This document shows, in pieces, positions 8,296-16,048 of a stretch of DNA of 33,221 bases; position 1 is the first letter of the stretch, and the number at the start of each line of letters is the position of its first letter. The notes below the pieces were generated by a model. That model did no database searches. It saw nothing but the letters and a program-made list of their open reading frames with translations, and was not told the DNA's origin. A program made the position numbers and the translations under genes. The stretch is from JANMCE01 sp031360915 (lineage in GTDB: Bacteria; Actinomycetota; Acidimicrobiia; Acidimicrobiales; Ilumatobacteraceae). The DNA is taken from contig JANMCE010000051.1 of NCBI GenBank assembly GCA_031360915.1, positions 1 through 33,221 on the forward strand, given 5' to 3'.

Positions 8296-9051
8296 CTACG
8301 GGAACAAGAAAGGATAGGCGACCGGAGCGAATTCGTCCAAGACGCGCTGTTCTTTGGCGGTGATGCCGCCCCGAGCCTCAATCAGGTCCGGCCTCACGGC
8401 GATGGTGCGGTGCAGTGCCTGGGCGAGTCGCCATCGAGCGATCTTGGCGTGATCACCACTTTTCAGCACCTCGGGCACGCTCCAGCCATCAAGTTCAAAA
8501 GGCCGGGTGAACTGGGGATACTCCAACAGGCCGTTGGCACCGAACGACTCATCCCCGGCCGATTCCTGGTTACCCATGACACCGGGTAGCAAGCGGGTGA
8601 CAGCCTCGATGACTACGCACGCCGCTACTTCTCCCCCGGCCAACACCACATCGCCGATCGAGATTTCGCCGTCGCACAGATGCTCTCGCACGCGGTGGTC
8701 AATGCCCTCGTAGCGACCGCACAGCAGGGTGAAACCTTCGGTGTGGCTCAGTTCGACGGCCAGATCCTGCGTGAGTCGAAGACCGCCCGGCCCGAGGGCG
8801 AAGATCGGCCGGGGGCACCCCGTCTCGGTGATGGCCCGCTTGATTGGCTCGGCCTTGAGCACCATGCCGGCGCCGCCTCCAAACGGTGTGTCATCGGTGG
8901 TGCGGTGCACGTCGTTGGTGAACTCGCGCAGATCGTGGCAACGCAGATCAAGCTTGTCGGTAGCGCGGGCCCGACCCAGCAGACTCTCTTCGCAGAACGT
9001 GTCGACCAGTTTCGGAAAGATGGTCAGCACGTCGATGCGGAACATGCTCAC
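8296..9051 (-). CDS. trmD: tRNA (guanine-N1)-methyltransferase TrmD
   Basis: TrmD transfers a methyl group from S-adenosylmethionine to N1 of G37 in tRNAs and prevents +1 frameshifting. The 251-residue protein has the family landmarks: FRIDVLTIFP at the N terminus, DDTPFGGGAGMV, LLCGRYEGIDHRV and ISIGDVVLAGGEVAA. The last two form the trefoil-knot cofactor site. The GTG at 9051 overlaps the rimM stop as GTGA. The ATG at 9045, two codons inside, is an alternative start that fits the family N terminus as well. It is co-transcribed with rimM and probably with rplS. Confidence 0.97.
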   Translation of the reverse strand: MSMFRIDVLTIFPKLVDTFCEESLLGRARATDKLDLRCHDLREFTNDVHRTTDDTPFGGGAGMVLKAEPIKRAITETGCPRPIFALGPGGLRLTQDLAVELSHTEGFTLLCGRYEGIDHRVREHLCDGEISIGDVVLAGGEVAACVVIEAVTRLLPGVMGNQESAGDESFGANGLLEYPQFTRPFELDGWSVPEVLKSGDHAKIARWRLAQALHRTIAVRPDLIEARGGITAKEQRVLDEFAPVAYPFLFP

Positions 9052-9512
9052 AAGTCAAACAGCCCGTCGGGCGGATCGATAGTCGTTATGCCGTCAATGC
9101 AGGACTTCACGAACACGACCGGCACCAGCGCGCCGTCTTCGAGTTCAAGCAGATCGTGGGCCGGATTCTCAAGCACCATCACGACCTTGCCGTGGTCGAC
9201 ACCCTGCGTATCAACAACGGACGTGCCGATTAGCTCGTGCACCCACAGCGCGTCAGGATCGTCAAGGGGCGCCGCGCTCAGCACGGTGCCAGCCAACGCT
9301 TCGGCTGCTTCTCGCGAGTTGCAGCCATCGAACGTGACGATGAAGCCACCGTGGTGCGGGCGGCTGGCGGTGATAATCAGCGGCCCCTTCTTGGTGGACA
9401 GCTCTGCGCCCGTGGCGACGCGCTCCAGCCGATCGGTGATCAGCGAAACAATGACGTCGCCACGGACGCCATGGGGCTTGGTGATGCGCCCAATCTCGAG
9501 CAGTTCAGTCAT
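9048..9512 (-). CDS. rimM: 16S rRNA processing factor RimM
   Basis: RimM binds ribosomal protein S19 and assists maturation of the 30S head. The 154-residue product starts with EIGRITKPHGVRGDVIVSLITD, typical of the N-terminal domain, and its second half (WVHELIGTSVVD to the end) is the PRC-barrel domain. It starts six bases after the khpA stop and its stop overlaps the trmD start. It belongs to the rpsP-khpA-rimM-trmD series. Confidence 0.95.
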   Translation of the reverse strand: MTELLEIGRITKPHGVRGDVIVSLITDRLERVATGAELSTKKGPLIITASRPHHGGFIVTFDGCNSREAAEALAGTVLSAAPLDDPDALWVHELIGTSVVDTQGVDHGKVVMVLENPAHDLLELEDGALVPVVFVKSCIDGITTIDPPDGLFDL

Positions 9513-9518
9513 GGACTG

Positions 9519-9773
9519 TCAGTCGGCAAAGTCGACGTCGACATCGACGCCGTCTTTGGCCGCAGCCGCGCGCACAACGGTGCGGATGCTCTGCGCCGTG
9601 CGACCGCGACGGCCGATCACGCGACCCATGTCGCCATCGGCCGTGCGCACTTCGAGCTGCACATTGCCACGACGGCCCTCGACTTCGACGATTGTGACCG
9701 CATCAGGCTCTTCAACCAGTTGCTTGACCAGGAACGTGAGGACGGCGTTTGCGGTGGGAGCCGAAACCGCCAT
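9519..9773 (-). CDS. khpA: KH-domain RNA-binding protein KhpA
   Basis: With the ATG at 9773 the protein has 84 residues. It contains one KH domain with the nucleic-acid-binding GxxG loop in VIGRRGRTAQSIRTVV. The longer open frame upstream overlaps rpsP and lacks similarity, while the chosen ATG overlaps the rpsP stop as TGATG, showing translational coupling. KhpA is a small RNA chaperone-like protein that in Gram-positive bacteria pairs with KhpB; khpB is not in this window. Confidence 0.93.
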   Translation of the reverse strand: MAVSAPTANAVLTFLVKQLVEEPDAVTIVEVEGRRGNVQLEVRTADGDMGRVIGRRGRTAQSIRTVVRAAAAKDGVDVDVDFAD

Positions 9774-10033
9774 CACTTGGCCTTGAACTCGGCCCAGGCG
9801 CCCGAGATTTCGAGCAGGCGCTGCACACGATCGGTGGGCTGGGCGCCTTGGCGCAGCCACTTGAGGGCCTTAGCGCTGTCAACGTTGATCACCGACGGAT
9901 CCTGTCGGGGCTGGTACGTACCCACGATCTCGATGAAACGGCCGTCGCGGGGCGAACGGCTATCGGCCGCAACGATGCGGTAGGTCGGCTGCTTGGTCTT
10001 ACCCATGCGCATAAGGCGAAGTTTTACGGCCAT
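9773..10033 (-). CDS. rpsP: 30S ribosomal protein S16
   Basis: The 86-residue protein begins MAVKLRLMRMGKTKQPTYRI and contains the S16 landmarks VAADSRSPRDGRFIE and GTYQP. S16 is a primary 16S rRNA binder needed for 30S assembly. The ATG at 10033 has AAAGAGG a few bases upstream, a strong ribosome-binding site. It is the first gene of the trmD operon. In related genomes ffh commonly lies not far upstream; here about 6.3 kb of accessory DNA separates the two. Confidence 0.98.
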   Translation of the reverse strand: MAVKLRLMRMGKTKQPTYRIVAADSRSPRDGRFIEIVGTYQPRQDPSVINVDSAKALKWLRQGAQPTDRVQRLLEISGAWAEFKAK

Positions 10034-10130
10034 TGTTTCCTCTTTCGTAGGTCGTCCCGGGCGGCGATTCCACCCGCAGGGCGTGGGTACCTGAAGTACC
10101 GGTAGTGCAGTCCTTCAACAGGACCGGTGA

Positions 10131-10160
10131 ATACTAGCCAGGACGACCGTTTCGGGTCGA
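10131..10160 (-). promoter_or_regulatory. probable promoter of the rpsP operon
   Basis: On the minus strand TCGACC (10155-10160) and TAGTAT (10131-10136) are separated by 18 bases. The predicted leader is about 90 bases. It contains two small inverted repeats, AGGAC/GTCCT-type arms at 10110-10124 and GGTAC/GTACC at 10086-10100, which could matter for control of the ribosomal protein operon. Confidence 0.4.
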
Positions 10161-10200
10161 TTCCCACCTTCATCATGAGCAGGGATTTCTCCAGGCAGGT

Positions 10201-10227
10201 TGTCGAAACGAGACGAGCCTGTTCGTC
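10201..10227 (+). promoter_or_regulatory. ECF-type promoter of the DGPF-sigma pair
   Basis: TGTCGA (10201-10206), a 17-base spacer and CGTC (10224-10227) precede the first gene of the pair. A TGTCGA-type -35 and a CGTC-like -10 are what I recall for ECF42 sigma factors. The site therefore probably serves autoregulation by the sigma factor encoded second in the operon. Confidence 0.45.
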
Positions 10228-10232
10228 GTTCT

Positions 10233-10255
10233 AGTGTCGGAGAAACTTCGACACT
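10233..10255 (+). repeat. inverted repeat in the leader of the DGPF-protein gene
   Basis: AGTGTCG (10233-10239) and CGACACT (10249-10255) are perfect 7-base arms around a 9-base spacer. They lie between the predicted promoter and the ribosome-binding site, so they could be an mRNA hairpin or an operator. The right arm also contains an inverted copy of the TGTCGA -35 motif. Confidence 0.45.
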
Positions 10256-10276
10256 CACCAACGACAAGGAGTCAAC

Positions 10277-10642
10277 ATGCCCCGATATGCCGCACTTATC
10301 TACGGAACCGAAGAAGCTGGCGGGCCGCCGGAGGTGTGGGCCGACATCATGGCCCAGTACAACGCATTCGGCGAGGCCGCCGGAGCCGCCGGCGTCATGG
10401 CCGGGGGCGAGGCGCTGCAGCCGACCATAACCGCAACCACTGTCCACGTGAAGGGCGGAGCCAAGGGCGGCGATGTCGTCACGACCGATGGACCGTTCGC
10501 CGAGACGAAAGAAGTCCTGGGCGGTTTCTACCTGCTCGACTGCGCCAACCTGGATGACGCCATCAAGTGGGCTGCCCAGATTCCCGGCGCCTGGCTGGGC
10601 CGCGTCGAAGTCCGGCCCGTCATCGACTTCTCCCAGGGATAG
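10277..10642 (+). CDS. YCII-related (DGPF domain) protein
   Basis: The 121-residue protein starts MPRYAALIYGTEE and contains VTTDGPFAETKEVLGGFYLLD, the DGPF motif of the YCII-related family. The fold is a small ferredoxin-like alpha/beta domain. Family members in this setting are co-encoded with ECF42 sigma factors and are thought to be their targets or partners; a biochemical activity is not established. The ATG at 10277 has AAGGAG six bases upstream. The stop codon is directly followed by the ATG of the sigma factor gene, so the two form one operon. Confidence 0.92.
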   Translation: MPRYAALIYGTEEAGGPPEVWADIMAQYNAFGEAAGAAGVMAGGEALQPTITATTVHVKGGAKGGDVVTTDGPFAETKEVLGGFYLLDCANLDDAIKWAAQIPGAWLGRVEVRPVIDFSQG

Positions 10643-11881
10643 ATGGAAGAACACCCTCTGGCGGAGATCTTGCGGATCGAGGGTGGCCGCGTGCTGGCCA
10701 CTCTCATCCGCTTCACCGGCGATATCGACCTCGCGGAGGAGGCCGTGCACGACGCGGTTGTCATAGCTCTTGAACGATGGGAGCGCGACGGAATCCCCGA
10801 CAGCCCCGCTGCCTGGATCACCACCGTGGCCCGACGTCGCGCGTTGGATCACGTTCGGCGGGAGTCGAAGCGGTCATTGAAGGAGAGCGTCGCCGAACCG
10901 CTGCCGGACGAGCGACCCCTGATCGATTCCAGTGACGACTCAACCATTGGCGACGATCGGCTTCGGCTTCTCTTCACATGCTGCCATCCGGCCCTCGGCA
11001 TCGAGGCCCGCATCGCGCTGGCGCTGCGGACGCTGTGCCGATTGACGACAGCCGAGATCGCGCGGGCCTTTCTGGTGTCCGATACCACGATGGGGCAGCG
11101 GATCAGCCGAGCGAAAAGCAAGATCGCCAACGCTCATATCCCGTACCGGATACCCGACGACCATGAGCTACCCGAGCGTCTTGACGCCGTACTCGCCACG
11201 ATCTACCTCGTGTTCACCGCGGGCCATCATGCAGCGGTTGGTTCACTCGACTCGCGGGTCGATCTGGCCGACGAAGGCATCCGGTTGGCCCGGCTCATGG
11301 CTGAACTCATGCCCGACGAACCCGAATGCGTGGGGTTGGTTGCGCTGCTCTTGGCGACGAACGCACGACGCCGCGGCCGCGTGGATGTCGACGGTGAACT
11401 TATCTTGATGGCAGACCAGGATCGGTCCCTTTGGGATCACGGCGCGATCAGCGAGGCTACGGCGTTGGTGGAGTCGTCACTCACCAGACGTCGACCCGGG
11501 CCGTACCAAATCCAAGCAGCCATCGCGACGCTGCACGGCTTGGCTCCGAACTACGCCGCTACCGATTGGCCACAGATCGCGGAGCTCTATCGGCTGCTGG
11601 AACATCGAGTGCCGACTTCGGTCGTACGCGTAAATCGGGCCGTGGCAGAAGCCGAAGTGCATGGGGCTGCAGTCGGGCTGGCGATGCTGGATGAACTGCT
11701 TCGCGACGACGTTGATGCCGATGTCACCCGTTGGCATTTGTACTGGGCTACGCGAGCCGATTTTCTTCGGCGTCTCGACCGCGATGACGAATCCATCAAG
11801 GCCTATGACGCCGCCCTCAACTGCTCTCCGAACGAGAGCGACCGCCGATTCCTTCAGAAGCGACGAACCGGGTGGTCTTGA
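10643..11881 (+). CDS. ECF42-type RNA polymerase sigma factor with C-terminal extension
   Basis: The 412-residue protein is more than twice the length of a standard ECF sigma factor. Residues 1 to about 75 form region 2 (EEAVHDAVVIALERW, then AAWITTVARRRALDHVRRE). Residues about 100-165 form region 4 (TTAEIARAFLVSDTTMGQRISRAKSKI). The remaining 240 residues are the helical, TPR-like extension of the ECF42 group, including LDAVLATIYLVF and a final repeat with YDAALNCSPNE. No anti-sigma factor is encoded nearby, consistent with this group, where the extension is thought to control activity. It begins immediately after the DGPF gene. Its last 65 bases overlap the end of converging nhaA. Confidence 0.93.
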   Translation: MEEHPLAEILRIEGGRVLATLIRFTGDIDLAEEAVHDAVVIALERWERDGIPDSPAAWITTVARRRALDHVRRESKRSLKESVAEPLPDERPLIDSSDDSTIGDDRLRLLFTCCHPALGIEARIALALRTLCRLTTAEIARAFLVSDTTMGQRISRAKSKIANAHIPYRIPDDHELPERLDAVLATIYLVFTAGHHAAVGSLDSRVDLADEGIRLARLMAELMPDEPECVGLVALLLATNARRRGRVDVDGELILMADQDRSLWDHGAISEATALVESSLTRRRPGPYQIQAAIATLHGLAPNYAATDWPQIAELYRLLEHRVPTSVVRVNRAVAEAEVHGAAVGLAMLDELLRDDVDADVTRWHLYWATRADFLRRLDRDDESIKAYDAALNCSPNESDRRFLQKRRTGWS

Positions 11882-13124
11882 GTAGAACGAGCGACAGACA
11901 CGCAGCCACCGCCGATGCGAAGAGAATGGCGAGCTTCGCGTGCGAGCGGAGCTGTACTTCTGTGAGGGCCAGTTCGGTGATGAAAAGCGCGACGGTGAAG
12001 CCGATACCTGCGGCCGCGCCGATACCGAGGCGTTGACGTGCCGACGATGCCAGGCCATCAGCGAAATCGAACCGCCGGACGGCTGACGGTGCAAGGAGTA
12101 CTCCAATCGGCTTGCCGGCGACCAGTCCAACGAACACGCCCCAGAACACCGGCGATTTCAGCGCATCGCTTACTCCGCTAGCGGAGACAACGATGCCGGA
12201 ATTGGCAAAGGCGAACAGAGGCACGATCACATAGCTGGTCCACGGGTGAAGGGCGTACTGCAGCCACTCCACCACCGACACCGAAGATCGAGCGATCTCG
12301 GTGGTGGCAAACACGGCCTCCAAGCTGGACACGTCGGCTAACTCCTCGGCATCGACCAACTCCGGGCTGAGTCGTGCCGTCGCCGGGGCCAACAAACCCA
12401 TCGCGACGCCCGCCAGTGTTGGGTGCACTCCGGCCTCATGCAGGGCAAGCCAAACCACGACTCCGAGCGCAGAATAGAGCCACGTCGCCTGCACGTCGAA
12501 CTGTCTCGCAACTCGGGTGCACACCAGCAGCGCCACGGCAGCCAGCAACCACGACCACCCGATGCCACTGGAATACACCAACGCAAGGATCACGATCGCA
12601 CCGATGTCATCAACGATCGCAAGCGCCAACAAGAACGCCCTCAAGGACGGGGGCACTCGGTTGCCCACCACGGCTAACACGCCGACCGCCAGCGCAATGT
12701 CGGTCGCCATGGGGATAGCCCATCCTCTGGGAGCGCTGCCACCAGCAATCGCCAGATAGAGGACGGCCGGCACAATCATGCCGCCGAGCGCTGCGAAGAT
12801 AGGAAGGACGGCACCGCGCTTGGTCTTGAGATGACCGACTACCAGTTCGCGTTTTATCTCCAGACCGACCACCAGGAAGAAGATCGTCATGAGCCCTTCG
12901 TTCATCCACTGCCGAAGTGAAAGACGCAGCACGTGTTCGCCGAGCCCAACAGACAGCGATTGTGACCACAGCCGTTCGTAACTCGCGGCCCACGGTGAGT
13001 TGACCCAAAGCAGCGCCAGCACTGCTCCGGCGACGAGAAATAGGCCGCCCGAGGCCTCGGTGCGCATGAAGTCGCGCAATGGCGAGAGAAATCGAACGCC
13101 GGGGCGCGGGTGAGAGCGGGTCAC
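11817..13124 (-). CDS. nhaA: Na+/H+ antiporter NhaA
   Basis: This inner-membrane antiporter exports Na+ in exchange for protons. The GTG at 13124 has AAAGGA upstream and gives 435 residues, near the usual NhaA length; the longer open frame above it looks non-coding. About twelve hydrophobic segments are visible. Key residues are present: MATDIALAVG carries the unwound-helix Asp (about residue 142), and AIVDDIGAIVI carries the paired Asp of the ion site (about 172-173). The 3' end overlaps the sigma factor gene by 65 bases on the opposite strand. The LLM gene lies 79 bases upstream in the same direction; co-transcription is possible but not shown. Confidence 0.95.
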   Translation of the reverse strand: MTRSHPRPGVRFLSPLRDFMRTEASGGLFLVAGAVLALLWVNSPWAASYERLWSQSLSVGLGEHVLRLSLRQWMNEGLMTIFFLVVGLEIKRELVVGHLKTKRGAVLPIFAALGGMIVPAVLYLAIAGGSAPRGWAIPMATDIALAVGVLAVVGNRVPPSLRAFLLALAIVDDIGAIVILALVYSSGIGWSWLLAAVALLVCTRVARQFDVQATWLYSALGVVVWLALHEAGVHPTLAGVAMGLLAPATARLSPELVDAEELADVSSLEAVFATTEIARSSVSVVEWLQYALHPWTSYVIVPLFAFANSGIVVSASGVSDALKSPVFWGVFVGLVAGKPIGVLLAPSAVRRFDFADGLASSARQRLGIGAAAGIGFTVALFITELALTEVQLRSHAKLAILFASAVAACLSLVLLKTTRFVASEGIGGRSRSESS

Positions 13125-13203
13125 AACAGGGTCCTTTCGTGCCGACCAGGCTTCCCGGCTTCTCCGCCATCCAGCGTACCGCTCCGCCTGACGCCGATCC
13201 GGT

Positions 13204-14103
13204 TCAGTCTCGGTCGAGCTCCACGAGCATGTCGGCCAACGACTCGATCGAGTCCCTCGTGATGGGGTCGACCACGAGCTGCACGTGGGAAGCACCTGCA
13301 GCGGCGAATTCTCGCAGCTGATCAGCCAGCTCTGAGGGCGAACCGCGCAACGGCTCTACCGCGTCATTGTCGTGGCCCATCAGCCGACCCGCACCCGCTC
13401 CGATCTGCACGTAGACCGCACACGTCGCTTCGACCTGACCGTTGCGACCGGCGGCAGCCAGCGCTGTATCGACCTCGGCCTTGGTTCGCTCAAAACCCGC
13501 GGCAGTGTTGCCGTAGATGCTCCACCAGATGTTCCAGGACTGCACGTGAGGCAATGTGATCGACAACATGCGGGGGCTTGTCGAGCCGACCATCAACGGC
13601 AACTGGCGGTCGGGCCTCGGATGCAGCACGCAGTGATCGGCGTCGTAGTACCTGCCGTGGAAGTCGATCTCACCGTCGTGCAGCAGCGTGCGGATGATGG
13701 TGAATGCTTCTTCGAAGCGGCTCACGCGATTGTCGTAGGGGAAACCGAAGGCCCGGTACTCCCGCTCGTTCCATCCGGCACCAAGCCCAAGAATCAATCG
13801 ACCACAGGAGATGGCATCGACCGTGGCGGCCTGTTTCGCCAACATCTGCGGCGCATGGAAACTTGTGGATGCAACTAATGGGCCGATCACTATGCGTTCG
13901 GTGGTAGCTGCAATCGCCGCAAGCGACGTCCACACCTCCCACGGCCCACGTGGTCCGGCTGGCAGGTCGTAGAGCAGATGGTCACCCAGCCAAAGCGAAT
14001 CGAACCCGATCCGCTCCGCTGCCTGCGCCATGCGGATCAGTTCGGGAAACGGCACTTCCCATTCTACTTCCGGAAGCTGAATACCGACCTTGAGCGGGCG
14101 CAT
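13204..14103 (-). CDS. LLM-class F420-dependent oxidoreductase
   Basis: The protein is a luciferase-like TIM barrel of about 299 residues. It starts MRPLKVGIQLPEVEW and contains AAERIGFDSLWLGDHLLY, RIVIGPLVASTSFHAP and GRLILGLGAGWNEREYRAFG, the conserved core of F420-dependent LLM proteins in actinobacteria. The substrate cannot be predicted. The ATG at 14103 is preferred over the GTG at 14106 because TAGGGT sits exactly six bases before it, a leaderless pattern. The promoter lies at the edge of a G-run repeat cluster. Confidence 0.9.
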   Translation of the reverse strand: MRPLKVGIQLPEVEWEVPFPELIRMAQAAERIGFDSLWLGDHLLYDLPAGPRGPWEVWTSLAAIAATTERIVIGPLVASTSFHAPQMLAKQAATVDAISCGRLILGLGAGWNEREYRAFGFPYDNRVSRFEEAFTIIRTLLHDGEIDFHGRYYDADHCVLHPRPDRQLPLMVGSTSPRMLSITLPHVQSWNIWWSIYGNTAAGFERTKAEVDTALAAAGRNGQVEATCAVYVQIGAGAGRLMGHDNDAVEPLRGSPSELADQLREFAAAGASHVQLVVDPITRDSIESLADMLVELDRD

Positions 14104-14109
14104 CACCGA

Positions 14110-14115
14110 ACCCTA
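14110..14115 (-). promoter_or_regulatory. -10 box of a leaderless promoter for the LLM gene
   Basis: TAGGGT on the minus strand is followed by six bases and ATG. No Shine-Dalgarno can be placed in that gap. The -35 side is occupied by the GTTGGGG repeat cluster. Confidence 0.45.
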
Positions 14116-14119
14116 AACG

Positions 14120-14226
14120 CCCCAACCCACCAACTCGGGGGTGTTCGCCCCCCAACTCAAACATTTCGGGCCTTCTCCTTGCGCTACAGGGCCGAGTTGG
14201 GGGGTAAGACCAGTGAAGTTGGGGGG
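14120..14226. repeat. cluster of GTTGGGG motifs in inverted arrangement
   Basis: Five related G-run motifs occupy about 107 bases. On the minus strand they are GTTGGGG (14120-14126), GAGTTGGTGGG (14126-14136) and GAGTTGGGGGG (14148-14158). On the plus strand they are GAGTTGGGGGG (14194-14204) and GTTGGGGGG (14218-14226). The copies at 14148 and 14194 form a perfect 11-bp inverted repeat with a 35-base spacer. A local hairpin GGGGG-TGTTCG-CCCCC lies at 14137-14152. The cluster sits between the divergent LLM and GNAT genes. Confidence 0.7.
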
Positions 14227-14290
14227 TACTGCCGATCAAGCCACCATCCTCATGCCTTCTTTCATCGCTGGCGTCTCCTCTCGTTCTGCG

Positions 14291-15154
14291 ATGGCGTGGC
14301 TCAAGGTGTCGGCGACAGGGCTTGGCTACCTCCCCCTTGTGACGTCGTTGCTGCAACGCACAGTCGTAACCGATCCGCTAGCGGTCGTGTGGGAAGCAGC
14401 TGACTTCCAATGGTGGTGGCGCGTCGACCAACACGCCGAACCCAGTCGGCAGACGTTCTGGCTCGACGGTGCGCGAGTGCCTGTGGCCGCTGCTGTTTTC
14501 ACCGATTGGAAGGGCGAACTCGCCATCGATGCAATGTGGGCACCCGAGCATCACGAGCAGGCCATGCGCGACGTCTGGCCGACCATCGTGGAGAAGATCT
14601 CGACGGTGGATGGCCCGATCGACACGACGCTCGTCGACGGATCGCTACTCATCGCCGCGTTCGAACACATCGGATTCGTGCCCACCAATGAAGTCTCCGT
14701 CACGACAACGATGCCCGCCGCATCTCGGCCGCCGGTATCGCCGCTGCCGTCAGGCTTCGAGCTGCGTGATCGCACGACGGTCGCAGCCCCGCACCACATG
14801 ATCGGCCGATCAAGCCCTGACGTGGCCAAGCGACTCGCCGAGTGCTCCCTCTACCGACCCGAAATTTATCTTGCTGTGCACGCACCCGACGGTGGGGTTG
14901 CCGCCTACGGACTGTTCTGGGCCGACTTGGTCACGGGTATCGGCATGGTGGAACCGATGCGCACCGAAGACGCCTACCAGGGTCGCGGCCTCGCCCGACA
15001 CGTCCTGACTGAGGGCCTCGATCGTCTCGCTGCGGCCGGTTGCGCGAGGTTGATGGTCACCTATCTGGCGAACAACCCGGTCTCGCAGCACCTCTACCTG
15101 TCGACCGGCTTCCAACCCCAGAAGACCAGCCGTGGTTACCGGCGAGAGCAGTAG
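14291..15154 (+). CDS. GNAT family N-acetyltransferase
   Basis: The C-terminal part is a GNAT fold: MRTEDAYQGRGLARHVL contains the acetyl-CoA pyrophosphate loop QGRGLA (residues 230-235), followed by ARLMVTYLANNPVSQHLYLSTGF, the usual final strand and helix. The N-terminal 150 residues form a second domain as in two-domain GNAT proteins. The substrate is unknown. The open frame extends to 14141, but that extension runs through the G-run repeats and looks non-coding. The ATG at 14291 gives 287 residues and is my choice; 14252 is possible. No ribosome-binding site is evident at either. Confidence 0.82.
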   Translation: MAWLKVSATGLGYLPLVTSLLQRTVVTDPLAVVWEAADFQWWWRVDQHAEPSRQTFWLDGARVPVAAAVFTDWKGELAIDAMWAPEHHEQAMRDVWPTIVEKISTVDGPIDTTLVDGSLLIAAFEHIGFVPTNEVSVTTTMPAASRPPVSPLPSGFELRDRTTVAAPHHMIGRSSPDVAKRLAECSLYRPEIYLAVHAPDGGVAAYGLFWADLVTGIGMVEPMRTEDAYQGRGLARHVLTEGLDRLAAAGCARLMVTYLANNPVSQHLYLSTGFQPQKTSRGYRREQ

Positions 15155-15175
15155 TTCGCAACACTCTGGTCGTCG

Positions 15176-15194
15176 ACGCCAGCATGAGTGGCGT
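15176..15194. terminator. hairpin between the converging GNAT and toxin genes
   Basis: ACGCCA (15176-15181) and TGGCGT (15189-15194) form a 6-bp stem with a 7-base loop in the 76-base convergent gap. No T-tract is present on either strand. It is a possible bidirectional terminator. Confidence 0.3.
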
Positions 15195-15230
15195 ACAGAT
15201 CGGTTTAGACCCCCATTGCTCCTGCAGCTT

Positions 15231-15575
15231 CTACTCGGTCACCTTCGGATGTCCGGGCATAGCGTCCGTGAGCCAGACGGTTCGGAGACGATCATCGATG
15301 CAGTACCAGAGCCGACCGCCGCTCGTTACCTCGTACTGCCACTGTTCGAGTTGCTCACCATTCACGACACGTTCGCCGAGTTGACCGCGAAGCGGATGCT
15401 GCCGGCTGTCCCGCTGCCTCGGATCGGAGGTGAGCCGGTCCCATGCGACGCGTGCGTTTGCGGGCGCAACCAGGCAAAGCGCTTCCCAGCCGTCGACCGC
15501 ATCGCTCGTGGCGTAGCGGAACTCCCCGCCGGTCGAAGTGGGCGACGGTGCTACTCGCTCGCGGCGTTTCGGCAT
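15231..15575 (-). CDS. RelE-like toxin of a toxin-antitoxin pair
   Basis: The 114-residue protein matches the layout of actinobacterial proteins annotated as cytotoxic translational repressors. These share a basic N terminus, YATSDAVDGWEAL, NARVAWDRLTSDP, a basic HPLRGQLGERVVNG, QLEQWQYEVTSGGRLWYCIDD and a VWLTDAMPGHPK ending. The fold expected is RelE/ParE-like, and the predicted activity is ribosome-dependent mRNA cleavage or translation inhibition. That is inferred from the family and not shown here. It starts 17 bases after the end of the putative antitoxin gene. No strong ribosome-binding site is visible before its ATG, consistent with coupling to the upstream gene. Confidence 0.72.
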   Translation of the reverse strand: MPKRRERVAPSPTSTGGEFRYATSDAVDGWEALCLVAPANARVAWDRLTSDPRQRDSRQHPLRGQLGERVVNGEQLEQWQYEVTSGGRLWYCIDDRLRTVWLTDAMPGHPKVTE

Positions 15576-15592
15576 CGTTCGGCTTTCGGCGC

Positions 15593-15991
15593 TCAGGGAG
15601 CCGGGATGGCGGAGCCTGATGCGTCGATCTGTCGGCGAAGCCGGTTCGCCAAGACAGGATCGGCATAGATCTCAGCGGTCGCTCGCCACTCGCCAACGAA
15701 CTGGCTCAACGTGTCGTAGCTATCAAGATCGCCGACGGCACCCACGATGCTGGAGAACTCATCGACAAACCTCTGCCGATCGCTGGCGGGGAGAAGTTCA
15801 ATCCACCGAAACGCATCTGCAAGCGCATCGGCGAGGGCTTCCGGGTGATGCACCGAAAGATTTCGAAAGACGCGGGTGAGAGCGGAGAACGTTTCCGAGC
15901 GAATCCCCTCCCGATCAGCGCGAGTAAGCCTCAAATCGGGCTCATCCCGACGACGGAGAAGCACGTCACTGGTGTCGAGATCGTTCGTCAC
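15593..15991 (-). CDS. putative antitoxin, DUF6247-like protein
   Basis: The protein has about 132 residues and resembles partners of the RelE-like toxins. It has DEPDLRLTRADREGIRSE near the start, then LPASDRQRFVDEFSSI and VGEWRATAEIYADPVLA, the pattern I associate with DUF6247 proteins. It is acidic and helical, without an obvious HTH. The GTG at 15991 has GGCGG just upstream. A TTG at 16009 and a GTG at 15964 are alternative starts. It precedes the toxin gene, the usual antitoxin-first order. The promoter has a palindrome between its -35 and -10 boxes. Confidence 0.62.
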   Translation of the reverse strand: MTNDLDTSDVLLRRRDEPDLRLTRADREGIRSETFSALTRVFRNLSVHHPEALADALADAFRWIELLPASDRQRFVDEFSSIVGAVGDLDSYDTLSQFVGEWRATAEIYADPVLANRLRRQIDASGSAIPAP

Positions 15992-16048
15992 GTCCGCCGG
16001 ATGACGCAACAGATCAGAAAACGGCCGCTCGACAACTCACACAAGGCC

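Noticed and set aside
14141..14290. N-terminal extension of the GNAT protein
   Set aside because: The extension is encoded by the GTTGGGG repeat region and adjoining sequence, with no similarity to GNAT proteins. A later start is more likely.
15132..15668. Plus-strand open frame of 178 codons across the toxin gene
   Set aside because: The minus-strand toxin has a clear family pattern and a partner gene; the plus-strand frame has none.
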